Shown here one piece after another: positions 32,772 to 40,038 of a DNA stretch of 50,706 nt (positions within the stretch are counted from its first letter, which is position 1; each line of letters starts with the position of its first letter). Location of the stretch: contig CAZBOZ010000005.1 in NCBI GenBank assembly GCA_964493665.1, forward strand, positions 1-50,706, written 5' to 3'. Under the pieces are notes generated by a model. The model saw nothing but the letters and a program-made list of their open reading frames with translations. It did not search any database and had not been told where the DNA came from. Origin of the DNA: DAOSVX01 sp964493665. Lineage in GTDB: Bacteria > Bacillota_I > Bacilli_A > RF39 > UBA660. The position numbers and the translations under genes were made by a program.

Positions 32772-32970
32772 AAAACTCATCATAAAAGATATCGTCAGGT
32801 TTTAATTTGAATATATTGGCAATTTTTTTAGCAAGACTATAAGATAGTCTTCTTTTTTTATTTTCTATTTGCCAATAATATGGTTTACTAATATTTAATA
32901 GCTTTGCCATTTTTTCATAAGAATAGTTGTTTTTGATTCTAAGCTCTTTTAATTTTTCCATATTTATCAT
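32770..32970 (-). CDS. small XRE-family helix-turn-helix regulator
   Basis: 66 residues, a Cro/C1-type HTH domain and nothing else: LKELRIKNNYSYEKMAKLLN, ISKPYYWQIENKKRRLSYSL, then KKIANIFKLKPDDIFYDEF. It should bind an operator as a dimer. The start is MINMEKL at 32970 (or MEKL at 32961). No Shine-Dalgarno is visible, but a perfect -10 TATAAT on the minus strand ends 6 nt before ATG 32970, so the mRNA is probably leaderless. It is divergent from a second XRE gene, with an inverted repeat between them. Confidence 0.88.
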   Translation of the reverse strand: MINMEKLKELRIKNNYSYEKMAKLLNISKPYYWQIENKKRRLSYSLAKKIANIFKLKPDDIFYDEF

Positions 32971-32997
32971 AATATAATTATATAAAACAATTTACAT

Positions 32998-33009
32998 AAA
33001 GTAAACTTT
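32998..33009. promoter_or_regulatory. possible operator between the two XRE genes
   Basis: AAAGTAAACTTT contains an inverted repeat, AAAGT-NN-ACTTT. It lies near the -35 of the minus-strand promoter and upstream of the plus-strand -10 (TATAAT at 33034-33039), the place expected for mutual control. Confidence 0.35.
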
Positions 33010-33062
33010 AAACAATGAAAAAATAAATAATTATATAATCCTCTTATTGATAGGGAGTATCT

Positions 33063-33419
33063 ATGATAAGAGGAGAACGCCTAAAGGAATTAAGATTAAG
33101 TAAAAATATGACTCAAGAAGATCTTGCTTTTATTATGGGACTTAAAAAATCAACTATTTGTACTTATGAAAAAGAAAGACGAAGCCCTAAATATGGAGTC
33201 ATTCAAAAGTATATGGAATTTTTTGGAGTGACCGCGGAATATCTAATGGGAATAGATAATTTATCAATAAGGGAAGATAGTGAACCATTTAATTATTTTT
33301 CAATGACTGAAAATGAAATTGAATTAATTAAAATGCTGAGAGACAACAAATTAATATATGATATTTTACTTACAGATCCTAAAAGAGGGATGGAAATAAT
33401 TAAAATAAAAATAGGTTAA
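33063..33419 (+). CDS. XRE-family transcriptional regulator
   Basis: 118 residues. The N-terminal HTH (about 5-60) reads RLKELRLSKNMTQEDLAFIM, GLKKSTICTYEKERRSP and ends with FGVTAEYLMGID, very typical of the phage-repressor-like XRE group. The C-terminal 55 residues (SMTENEIELIKMLRDN, ILLTDPKRGMEIIK) are helical and of unknown use. The ribosome site is AGGGAG. It is divergent from the smaller XRE gene and stands alone, with no toxin or phage genes near. It may control itself and its neighbour. Confidence 0.9.
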   Translation: MIRGERLKELRLSKNMTQEDLAFIMGLKKSTICTYEKERRSPKYGVIQKYMEFFGVTAEYLMGIDNLSIREDSEPFNYFSMTENEIELIKMLRDNKLIYDILLTDPKRGMEIIKIKIG

Positions 33420-33426
33420 TATATTT

Positions 33427-33449
33427 AAAGCAACTTAGTTGCTTTTTTT
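33427..33449 (+). terminator. intrinsic terminator after the XRE gene
   Basis: AAAGCAAC / GTTGCTTT stem with a TTA loop and a T-run. Confidence 0.88.
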
Positions 33450-33458
33450 AAAACTTTT

Positions 33459-33467
33459 TGTTATAAT
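33459..33467 (+). promoter_or_regulatory. extended -10 promoter for the RNase J-like gene
   Basis: TGTTATAAT, an extended -10 with a perfect hexamer (33462-33467), about 47 nt before the start. Confidence 0.55.
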
Positions 33468-33513
33468 TACTCCAGTTGTTAAACTTTTTAATTTATAAAG
33501 AAAAGAGATGTTT

Positions 33514-35148
33514 ATGAGCAAAATTAGATTGTTTAGTTTAGGTGGTCTAGATGAAAATGGTAAAAACACCTATATAATTGAAGTGGATGATAATATCTTT
33601 ATTTTTGATGCTGGTATAAAGTATGCTAGTGAGAATTTATATGGTATAGATTATATTATTCCTAATTTTGATTATTTAATAAAAAATAAAGATCGTATAA
33701 AAGGATTGTTTATAACTCATGGCCATAATGAGAATATGGGAGCTGTAGATGACTTATTAAAAGAAATTCCTAATTTAAAAGTATATGCCACTAAATTTAC
33801 TAAATTCATATTAGAAAGTGAAGGAGTAAAAGAAAGCAATATTGTTTTAATTGCTCCACATAAACAAATAAAATTTGGTGATGTAAGTATATTCCCTATA
33901 AGTGTTAGCCATTCTATTCCCGATGCTGTTATGTATGTAATAAATACCAAAGATGGGGCTATTTGTTATACTGGAGACTTTATAATTGATCCATCTATGA
34001 TTGATAGTTATAATATGGATTTAGGTAAAATAGCTTATGTTGGTAAACAAGGGGTATTATGTTTAATGTGTGAAAGTGTATTTAGTGAAAAAATTGGTCA
34101 TACTTCCCCAAACCATAAATTAACCGATTTTTTTAAAGATACTTTAAACCATAATGAAAAGAGAGTAATATTTACAGTATTAGCTAATCATTTATATACT
34201 ATTGAAGAAATTTTTAAAGCTGCTGAAAATATGCATCGAAAAATTATTGTTATGGGCAAAAAATTACAAAATACGATTGCCTTTGCTAAAAAAGAAGGAT
34301 ATTTAAATTATAATGAAAAAATAATTGGTGATTTAAGCAATGTAACTGATGAAGATGCCATATTATTAATTAATGATGAATTAGAAAAACAATATTTTGG
34401 CGTTGAAAAAATATTATTAGGCTATGATAAATATATCAAATTGAAATCAACTGATGTAATTGTCTTTGCTGAACCAAGATATGATAGTAATGAAAAAACA
34501 TTTGTTAAAATTGAAAATGATATAGCAGTAGCAGGAGCCAATTCCATTACTATTCCTAAAGAAAAAAGTATATTACATCATGCATCTAGCGAAGATTTGA
34601 TGTTGATGATAAAACTAACTTCACCTAAATATTTTATGCCAGTTAAGGGTGAATATCGCTATATGGTAGGTAATGCTTCTTTGGGAGAAACTTTAGGAAT
34701 TCCTAAAGATAATATTATTTTAAAACAAAATGGTGATATTGTTACTTTTATAGATGGTGTTTTACAAGATAAATTTGAAAGCATTAAAGTAAATGATGTG
34801 TTAATAGATGGTAAAAGCAATGACGATGTTGGAGAGTTGGTTATAAAAGATCGTGAATTATTAGGCGAAAATGGGATTGTTTTAATAAGTGCTACAGTTA
34901 ATAAAAAGGGTAAAGAAATAGTAGCTGGGCCAGAAGTAACAACTAGAGGATTTATCTATGTTAAAGATTCTTTAGAAATGATTACAAAAATAGAACAAAT
35001 ATCACTTAATATTATAAAAAGAAATAGAACTAATGAATATGTTGATTATAATAAAATAAAACAGGAAATAAGGGAAGAGCTAGGTAATTATTTTTATCAA
35101 GAAACTGAATGTAAACCAATGATCATAGCTGTAATTCAAGAGATATAA
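33514..35148 (+). CDS. RNase J-family protein with degenerate metal site (RNase J2-like)
   Basis: 544 residues with metallo-beta-lactamase, beta-CASP and C-terminal domains in the order of RNase J. Whole-length similarity is clear: KIRLFSLGGLDENGKNTYIIE, GLFITHGH, HSIPDAVMYVI, YTGDFIID, LRIPKYFxP-like PKYFMPVKGEYRYM and the C-terminal TTRGFIYVKDS. The motif HxHxDH is HGHNEN at 69-74, HASGH is HHASSE at 355-360, and the usual VHGEYR is VKGEYR at 377-382, so several metal ligands are lost while H133 and D155 remain. In B. subtilis, RNase J2 is a weakly active partner of J1; this may be the same case. ATG 33514 is used because GAG lies 6 nt upstream. Confidence 0.9.
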   Translation: MSKIRLFSLGGLDENGKNTYIIEVDDNIFIFDAGIKYASENLYGIDYIIPNFDYLIKNKDRIKGLFITHGHNENMGAVDDLLKEIPNLKVYATKFTKFILESEGVKESNIVLIAPHKQIKFGDVSIFPISVSHSIPDAVMYVINTKDGAICYTGDFIIDPSMIDSYNMDLGKIAYVGKQGVLCLMCESVFSEKIGHTSPNHKLTDFFKDTLNHNEKRVIFTVLANHLYTIEEIFKAAENMHRKIIVMGKKLQNTIAFAKKEGYLNYNEKIIGDLSNVTDEDAILLINDELEKQYFGVEKILLGYDKYIKLKSTDVIVFAEPRYDSNEKTFVKIENDIAVAGANSITIPKEKSILHHASSEDLMLMIKLTSPKYFMPVKGEYRYMVGNASLGETLGIPKDNIILKQNGDIVTFIDGVLQDKFESIKVNDVLIDGKSNDDVGELVIKDRELLGENGIVLISATVNKKGKEIVAGPEVTTRGFIYVKDSLEMITKIEQISLNIIKRNRTNEYVDYNKIKQEIREELGNYFYQETECKPMIIAVIQEI

Positions 35149-35171
35149 AAAGACTTTTTAAGTCTTTTTTC
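35147..35171 (+). terminator. intrinsic terminator after the RNase J-like gene
   Basis: AAAAGACTT / AAGTCTTTT stem with a TTT loop, followed by T. Confidence 0.85.
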
Positions 35172-35200
35172 TTGATAAAAAATCTATTTTAAAATATAAT
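35172..35200 (+). promoter_or_regulatory. sigma-A promoter for the first prepilin-like gene
   Basis: TTGATA (35172-35177), a 17-nt spacer and a perfect TATAAT (35195-35200). Confidence 0.75.
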
Positions 35201-35228
35201 GATATTATAGAAATGTTAGAGGTTCATT

Positions 35229-36785
35229 ATGAAAGACAAAAAAGGATTTACTTTAATAGAAGTTATTGTAACAATTTCTTTATTGGCTTTAATATCAACA
35301 ATAATACTACTTAATATATCATCAGCTAGGCAAAGACATAATGAGGAATCTTGGATTAAATTGGCTGCAAGAATAAAAAGTGCAGCTAGTACTTATGTTG
35401 AGGAAAGTGAGGGATTAAAAGCCTTGGTATATGGTGGAACAACAATTTATGTTTCCATAGAAGATTTATTAAATACTGGCCTTTTAGATGAAAATTACAT
35501 AGTTGATCCAACTGATGGAGTAAATGTTTTAGAAAAAGATAGTGTAGTTTATTATACAGTTAAAGTGTTTTTAAATGCTAATAATGCTCTAGAATTTGTT
35601 TATCCATCATATTCAGGCGCTTATGTAGTTGTAACTCCAAGTAGAATTATTGGTTATACTGATATAGCTTATGACTATTTATCAGGAGTAAAAGTTTATA
35701 ATGATAATGGTATTGAAGTTGACAATACAGTTTTAACCAATATTCAAAAAACAGGTGGCAAATTATATTCGGACACTCATACAGTAGTTTTTTCTAGTGC
35801 TGGAGAATACACTTTAACTTATGTTTTTAACAATGTTAATTATACTAGAAATTATTATATTTCTAATCCTGATAGTGAAAGCGTTGGTGAACAACCAGAA
35901 GAATTAATAAATCCTGATCAAGTTTATAATGATCCAGGGATATATACTTATCAAGTAATCTTAGATGGCACATATACTCTAAGAGCTTTTGGTGCTGAAG
36001 GAGGAAACTCTGGTGGCGATGGTGGATATGTGGCTGGTGATTTAAATTTGGTTGGTGGCGATGTTTTAACAATAATAGTAGGAGGAACACCAACTTCTGA
36101 AGATTCGGGGGGCTACAATGGCGGTGGAACCGGAGCCTATGGTGGTGGAGGATCTACTATCATAAAGCTAAATGATGCTAATATAATCATTGCTGCTGGT
36201 GGTGGTGGTGGATCTACTGGAACATCTGGAGGAACTAATTCTAGCGCTGGTGGTGCTGCGGTAGAAACTGATAAAGACTTAGAAACCGTAACAACTTATA
36301 CACCAACCGCAGGAGTAACCGGAACATTAAGTGGTGGTGGTGGTTCTGGCAATAAATACAATATGTGCTTAGAGTATGAATCAGTATATGATCCTTGTGC
36401 AACAACAATAAATACTTGTAGTTATGGATGTGCTTCCTGTGGTTATATTGTTTATCAAAGATGTTGTTCTACAGATGGTAGCCCTTGGAAATGTTATGAA
36501 ATGTCTTATAAATGTGGTTATGAAGGTGATTGCTCAGCTTGTAGTTGGTTAAGAATAGATTATTATGATTGCAACTGTAGTTCTTGTTACTATGGTTCCC
36601 CAACTACTTGTGTAGGTGGTTATGTAAAAGGTGATTGTATTAGTTTAGGAGAAGAAGAAACTAAACCTGGCCAAGGAGGGACCAACTATTCTGCTAGTAG
36701 TCTTTCAAATAAAACTGAAACCAATGGTATAAAAACAGGTAATGGTCGAGTTGAAATAAAATTAATTTCTGAAGGAGGTAACTAA
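35229..36785 (+). CDS. prepilin-like surface protein with Ig-like, glycine-rich and 16-cysteine regions
   Basis: 518 residues. The N-terminus MKDKKGFTLIEVIVTISLLA is a type IV prepilin signal: a six-residue leader, cleavage after G6, F at +1 and E at +5, then one hydrophobic helix. A pilin-like stretch follows to about 130, then a beta region (about 140-225, GVKVYNDNG... GEYTLTYVFNN) that resembles a bacterial Ig-like domain. From about 252 it is glycine-rich. About 379-470 carry 16 cysteines, including CSYGCASCG, RCC and CNCSSC. The chain then returns to a glycine-rich strand (GNGRVEIKLI). It is too large for a simple major pilin; an adhesin at a pilus tip or on the surface is likely. It is coupled to a small lipoprotein gene by a 1-nt overlap. 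Confidence 0.85.
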   Translation: MKDKKGFTLIEVIVTISLLALISTIILLNISSARQRHNEESWIKLAARIKSAASTYVEESEGLKALVYGGTTIYVSIEDLLNTGLLDENYIVDPTDGVNVLEKDSVVYYTVKVFLNANNALEFVYPSYSGAYVVVTPSRIIGYTDIAYDYLSGVKVYNDNGIEVDNTVLTNIQKTGGKLYSDTHTVVFSSAGEYTLTYVFNNVNYTRNYYISNPDSESVGEQPEELINPDQVYNDPGIYTYQVILDGTYTLRAFGAEGGNSGGDGGYVAGDLNLVGGDVLTIIVGGTPTSEDSGGYNGGGTGAYGGGGSTIIKLNDANIIIAAGGGGGSTGTSGGTNSSAGGAAVETDKDLETVTTYTPTAGVTGTLSGGGGSGNKYNMCLEYESVYDPCATTINTCSYGCASCGYIVYQRCCSTDGSPWKCYEMSYKCGYEGDCSACSWLRIDYYDCNCSSCYYGSPTTCVGGYVKGDCISLGEEETKPGQGGTNYSASSLSNKTETNGIKTGNGRVEIKLISEGGN

Positions 36786-37105
36786 TGAAAAAAATAATTC
36801 CTTTAATAATAGTTATTCTTTTACTAGTTAGTTGCCAAAAAACTTTATCTACTAATGAACTGGAAACTAAATTAGAAGATATGGCTTATAAAGCTTTTTC
36901 TTCTTCAGAGTACAAAGATGTTATGGCTGGTAGTTATGTTATAAAACTAGGTGATTTATTAAAATTTACAGAGGAAGAAGATGTTTTTATAAATCCTAAA
37001 ACCAAAGAATATTGTGATAAAACGGCCAGTATGGCTTTACTTGATGTTAAAGAAGAAAAAGGAGTGTTAAAAAGGACTGTATCAATAATCCTTGTTTGTA
37101 ATTAA
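36785..37105 (+). CDS. small lipoprotein coupled to the prepilin-like gene
   Basis: 106 residues. Signal peptide MKKIIPLIIVILLLVSC with lipobox LVSC, lipidated Cys at residue 17. The mature part is helical at first (TNELETKLEDMAYKAFSSSEY) and has two more cysteines near the end (EYCDKT, VCN), perhaps a disulfide. The start ATG shares one base with the stop of the prepilin-like gene (TAATG), with GGAGG just before, so the two are translated together. It may be a secretion or assembly partner of the prepilin-like protein. I recognise no family. Confidence 0.82.
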   Translation: MKKIIPLIIVILLLVSCQKTLSTNELETKLEDMAYKAFSSSEYKDVMAGSYVIKLGDLLKFTEEEDVFINPKTKEYCDKTASMALLDVKEEKGVLKRTVSIILVCN

Positions 37106-37108
37106 AAT

Positions 37109-37133
37109 AAGAACTTTAAGTTCTTTTTTTTTC
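37109..37133 (+). terminator. intrinsic terminator after the small lipoprotein
   Basis: AAGAACT / AGTTCTT stem with a TTA loop and a long T-run. Confidence 0.85.
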
Positions 37134-37143
37134 TTTCTTTACA

Positions 37144-37152
37144 TGATATAAT
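37144..37152 (+). promoter_or_regulatory. extended -10 promoter for ftsK
   Basis: TGATATAAT, an extended -10 with a perfect hexamer at 37147-37152. Confidence 0.55.
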
Positions 37153-37170
37153 TTTTATGGTGAAGATAAA

Positions 37171-39336
37171 ATGGTAAAAAAGAAATCATCTAAAGATACT
37201 GAATCAAAGGTATTTAGTTATAGCGTAGAACTCAATGGGCTCTTATTAATTTTAATAGGCTTAATAGGCTTTGGAAATTTTGGCCCAGTAGGGAAGATTA
37301 TTAAAAATTTTGCTATTTTCTTAATGGGATCTTGGTATTTAGTATTATTATTTTTATTAGTTGCTTTGGGCGCTTATATGGTTATTAAAAGAAAATTACC
37401 TAAATTTTTTTCGTCTAGGTTGATTGGCTTTTATATTTTACTTTTAGCAATATTAATTTTTTCTCACATAGAATACATAAATGATACTGGATTAGAAGGC
37501 AAAGAAATATTTAAAGCTACAGTTGACTCATTTATGAATGCTGCTAATAACGAATCATCTAATATTGGTGGTGGAATAATAGGAGCATCTTTTGCAGTAG
37601 GGTTTAAATACTTATTTGATGATACAGGAACTAAAATAGTTACTTATGTTTTAATGGGTTTTGGCTCTGTTATGCTATTAGACATAACTTTGTCCGATAT
37701 TTTTGAAAAATTAGGACTAAGTACTAATTGGTTAAGAAAGAAATTAAAAATTTCAAAGAAAAGTGTTGGAACTGAAGAAGAAGATGAACCCGAAGAAGAA
37801 GATAAAATTATTATTACTAGTGTTGATCAATTGAAAAATAATCAAAAACCCGATGAATCTTTGTTAATTCAAGAAAAGTCAACTCAAAAAGGGTTTTTAG
37901 AAGCAGTAAACTATCAATTGCCTCCTTTGGCAATCTTAGACGAAGAGCCTAAACAATCTAAAATAAACACTGATTTTGTTAAAGCTAATAAAAATATAGT
38001 TGAAAAAGTCTTAAATGATTTTGGTGTCAAAGGAAGAGTAACAGAAATTCATGTAGGGCCATCAGTTACTCAATTTGAAGTAAAAATAGAAGCTGGAACA
38101 AAAGTAAGTAGAATTGTTAGCATAAAAGATGAATTAAAATTAGCATTAGCAGTAAAAGAAATTCGTATCCAAGCTCCAATACCAGGCAAAAATACTATTG
38201 GTATAGAAATTCCTAATAGTGTTATTGCTCCAGTTAGATTAAAAGAGATATTATCAAATATTCCTAGAAGTTTAGAAGAATGCCGTTTGTTAGTAGTATT
38301 AGGGAAAGACATAATGGGTAGATGCCAATTTGCTGATATATCTAGAATGCCTCACTTATTAGTTGCTGGTAGTACTGGTAGTGGTAAATCCGTATGTTTG
38401 AATACTTTTATTGTTTCTCTATTAATGCGTTATACCCCATCTTATTTAAAGTTAGTGTTAATAGATCCTAAAAAAGTAGAATTTGTTAATTATAATGGTA
38501 TTCCTCATTTATATTATCCAGTTGTAACTGACCCTAAAAAAGCCAGTGTGGCATTACAAAAAATAGTTGCTGAAACGGAAAGAAGATACCAACTATTTAG
38601 TGATTCTGATGCCAAAAATATTGATATTTATAATGACCGAATAGATAAAGAAAATAAAAGAAATCCAGAGTTTCCAAAAGAAAAATTACCTTATATAGTA
38701 GTTATAATAGATGAGTTAGCTGATTTAATGTTAATTGCTGCTAAAGAAGTGGAAGGATCAATAATGAGAATTTCCCAGTTAGCTAGAGCTGCTGGTATTC
38801 ACTTAATAGTTGCTACTCAAAGACCTTCTACAGATGTTATTACTGGTGTAGTAAAAGCTAATATTGGCTCTAGAATAGCCTTTACAGTAGCAAGTAATGT
38901 TGACTCAAGAACTATTTTAGATATGGGTGGAGCTGAAAAACTGATTGGTAAAGGTGATATGCTTTATTTACCAATAGATGAAAATATGCCAATTAGAATT
39001 CAAGGTTCATTTATTTCAGATGATGAAATAAAAAGAGTAGTAGAATTTGTTTCTAAAGAACAAGAGCCTAATTATGTTGAAGAAGAGTTAACTATGAAAG
39101 ATAAATCTAGTGTTAGCAGTGATATAGAAGAATATGATGATCCTTTATATAACGATATTGTAGAGTTTGCTATTAAAACTGGCAAAATAAGTGCTTCCTT
39201 ATTACAAAGAAGGTTTCGATTAGGATATAATAGAGCTGCTAGAATAGTTGATTTATTAGAAGAAAGAGGAATTATTGGTCCAATTAATGGTTCTAAACCA
39301 AGAGAGGTATTAGTAAAATTAGAAGAAAAAGAGTAA
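37171..39336 (+). CDS. ftsK: DNA translocase FtsK/SpoIIIE
   Basis: 721 residues. The N-terminus (about 20-180) has four or five transmembrane helices that anchor it at the septum; a short acidic linker follows (EEEDEPEEEDK). The motor has the alpha/beta core with DPKKVEFVNYNGIPHLYYPV, Walker A GSTGSGKS (about 399-406), Walker B YIVVIIDELADLM, and RISQLARAAGIHLIVATQRPS. The C-terminal winged-helix gamma domain (DPLYNDIVEFAIKTGKISASLLQ and RRFRLGYNRAARIVDLLEERGIIGP) reads the KOPS-type DNA signals. It pumps DNA during division. The start is ATG 37171 with GGTGAAG upstream. Confidence 0.97.
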   Translation: MVKKKSSKDTESKVFSYSVELNGLLLILIGLIGFGNFGPVGKIIKNFAIFLMGSWYLVLLFLLVALGAYMVIKRKLPKFFSSRLIGFYILLLAILIFSHIEYINDTGLEGKEIFKATVDSFMNAANNESSNIGGGIIGASFAVGFKYLFDDTGTKIVTYVLMGFGSVMLLDITLSDIFEKLGLSTNWLRKKLKISKKSVGTEEEDEPEEEDKIIITSVDQLKNNQKPDESLLIQEKSTQKGFLEAVNYQLPPLAILDEEPKQSKINTDFVKANKNIVEKVLNDFGVKGRVTEIHVGPSVTQFEVKIEAGTKVSRIVSIKDELKLALAVKEIRIQAPIPGKNTIGIEIPNSVIAPVRLKEILSNIPRSLEECRLLVVLGKDIMGRCQFADISRMPHLLVAGSTGSGKSVCLNTFIVSLLMRYTPSYLKLVLIDPKKVEFVNYNGIPHLYYPVVTDPKKASVALQKIVAETERRYQLFSDSDAKNIDIYNDRIDKENKRNPEFPKEKLPYIVVIIDELADLMLIAAKEVEGSIMRISQLARAAGIHLIVATQRPSTDVITGVVKANIGSRIAFTVASNVDSRTILDMGGAEKLIGKGDMLYLPIDENMPIRIQGSFISDDEIKRVVEFVSKEQEPNYVEEELTMKDKSSVSSDIEEYDDPLYNDIVEFAIKTGKISASLLQRRFRLGYNRAARIVDLLEERGIIGPINGSKPREVLVKLEEKE

Positions 39337-39357
39337 CTTGCATTTTACTCTTTTTTT
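39328..39357 (+). terminator. terminator after ftsK, with the engB -35 in its loop
   Basis: AAAGAGTAA (39328-39336, includes the ftsK stop) pairs with TTACTCTTT (39345-39353), followed by T. The loop carries most of TTGCAT, the engB -35. Confidence 0.8.
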
Positions 39358-39366
39358 GCGTATAAT
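39338..39366 (+). promoter_or_regulatory. sigma-A promoter for engB, nested in the ftsK terminator
   Basis: TTGCAT (39338-39343), a 17-nt spacer and a perfect TATAAT (39361-39366). The spacer is the right arm and T-run of the terminator. Confidence 0.75.
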
Positions 39367-39389
39367 TACTACGTGGTGAAAGAAATTTT

Positions 39390-39977
39390 ATGAAAATTAA
39401 TAAAGTCGATGAACCAGTAATGACTGTTCGGATAAGCCAATATCCTAATAGTAAGAAACCAGAGTTTTTATTAGTAGGAAGAAGTAATGTTGGCAAAAGT
39501 AGTTTTATTAATACAATAATAAATAGAAAAAACTTTGCAAGAGTTAGTGGTTTACCAGGCAAAACCCAAACTCTTAATTTTTATCATATTAATGAAGAGT
39601 TTTATATAGTTGATGTTCCTGGCTATGGTTATGCAAAGGTTAGTCATGAAATTCAAAGAAAATTCGGTTTAATGATTGAAGAATATTTGGTTAATAGAGA
39701 AAACTTAGTTCATGTTTTTATGCTAATTGATTATCGCCATAAACCAACTAATGATGATTTACTGATGTATAATTTTTTGAAGTATTATAATTTGGATGTT
39801 ACTTTAATAGCTACTAAATATGATAAGGTTTCTTCAAATGAGAGATCTAAACAAGAGAAATTAATAGTTAATACTATGAAATTGGCTAGCGAAGACAAAA
39901 TGATTTTCTTTTCATCAGTAACTAAAAAAGGCAAAGAAGAAGTGCTTAGTGTAATGGAAGAATATTTAAACTCCTAA
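39390..39977 (+). CDS. engB: ribosome biogenesis GTPase EngB (YsxC/YihA)
   Basis: 195 residues, typical length. EngB helps large-subunit assembly. G1 is GRSNVGKSSF, the G2 region is GLPGKTQTLNF, G3 is DVPGYGYAKVS and G4 is TKYDK; all are the EngB forms. The start MKINKVDEPVMTVRISQYP is standard for the family. It is a single-gene unit with a nested promoter and its own terminator. It is located between the two prepilin-like genes but has no evident link to them. Confidence 0.96.
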   Translation: MKINKVDEPVMTVRISQYPNSKKPEFLLVGRSNVGKSSFINTIINRKNFARVSGLPGKTQTLNFYHINEEFYIVDVPGYGYAKVSHEIQRKFGLMIEEYLVNRENLVHVFMLIDYRHKPTNDDLLMYNFLKYYNLDVTLIATKYDKVSSNERSKQEKLIVNTMKLASEDKMIFFSSVTKKGKEEVLSVMEEYLNS

Positions 39978-39990
39978 TAGGAGTTTTTTT
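39968..39990 (+). terminator. intrinsic terminator after engB
   Basis: AAACTCCT / AGGAGTTT stem, loop AAT, then a T-run; the engB stop lies in it. Confidence 0.85.
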
Positions 39991-39993
39991 AAA

Positions 39994-40022
39994 TTGAAAA
40001 AACAATTTATATAATATATAAT
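39994..40022 (+). promoter_or_regulatory. sigma-A promoter for the second prepilin-like gene
   Basis: TTGAAA (39994-39999), a 17-nt spacer and a perfect TATAAT (40017-40022). The ribosome site is AGGTGAT. Confidence 0.7.
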
Positions 40023-40038
40023 AATAATAGGTGATAAT

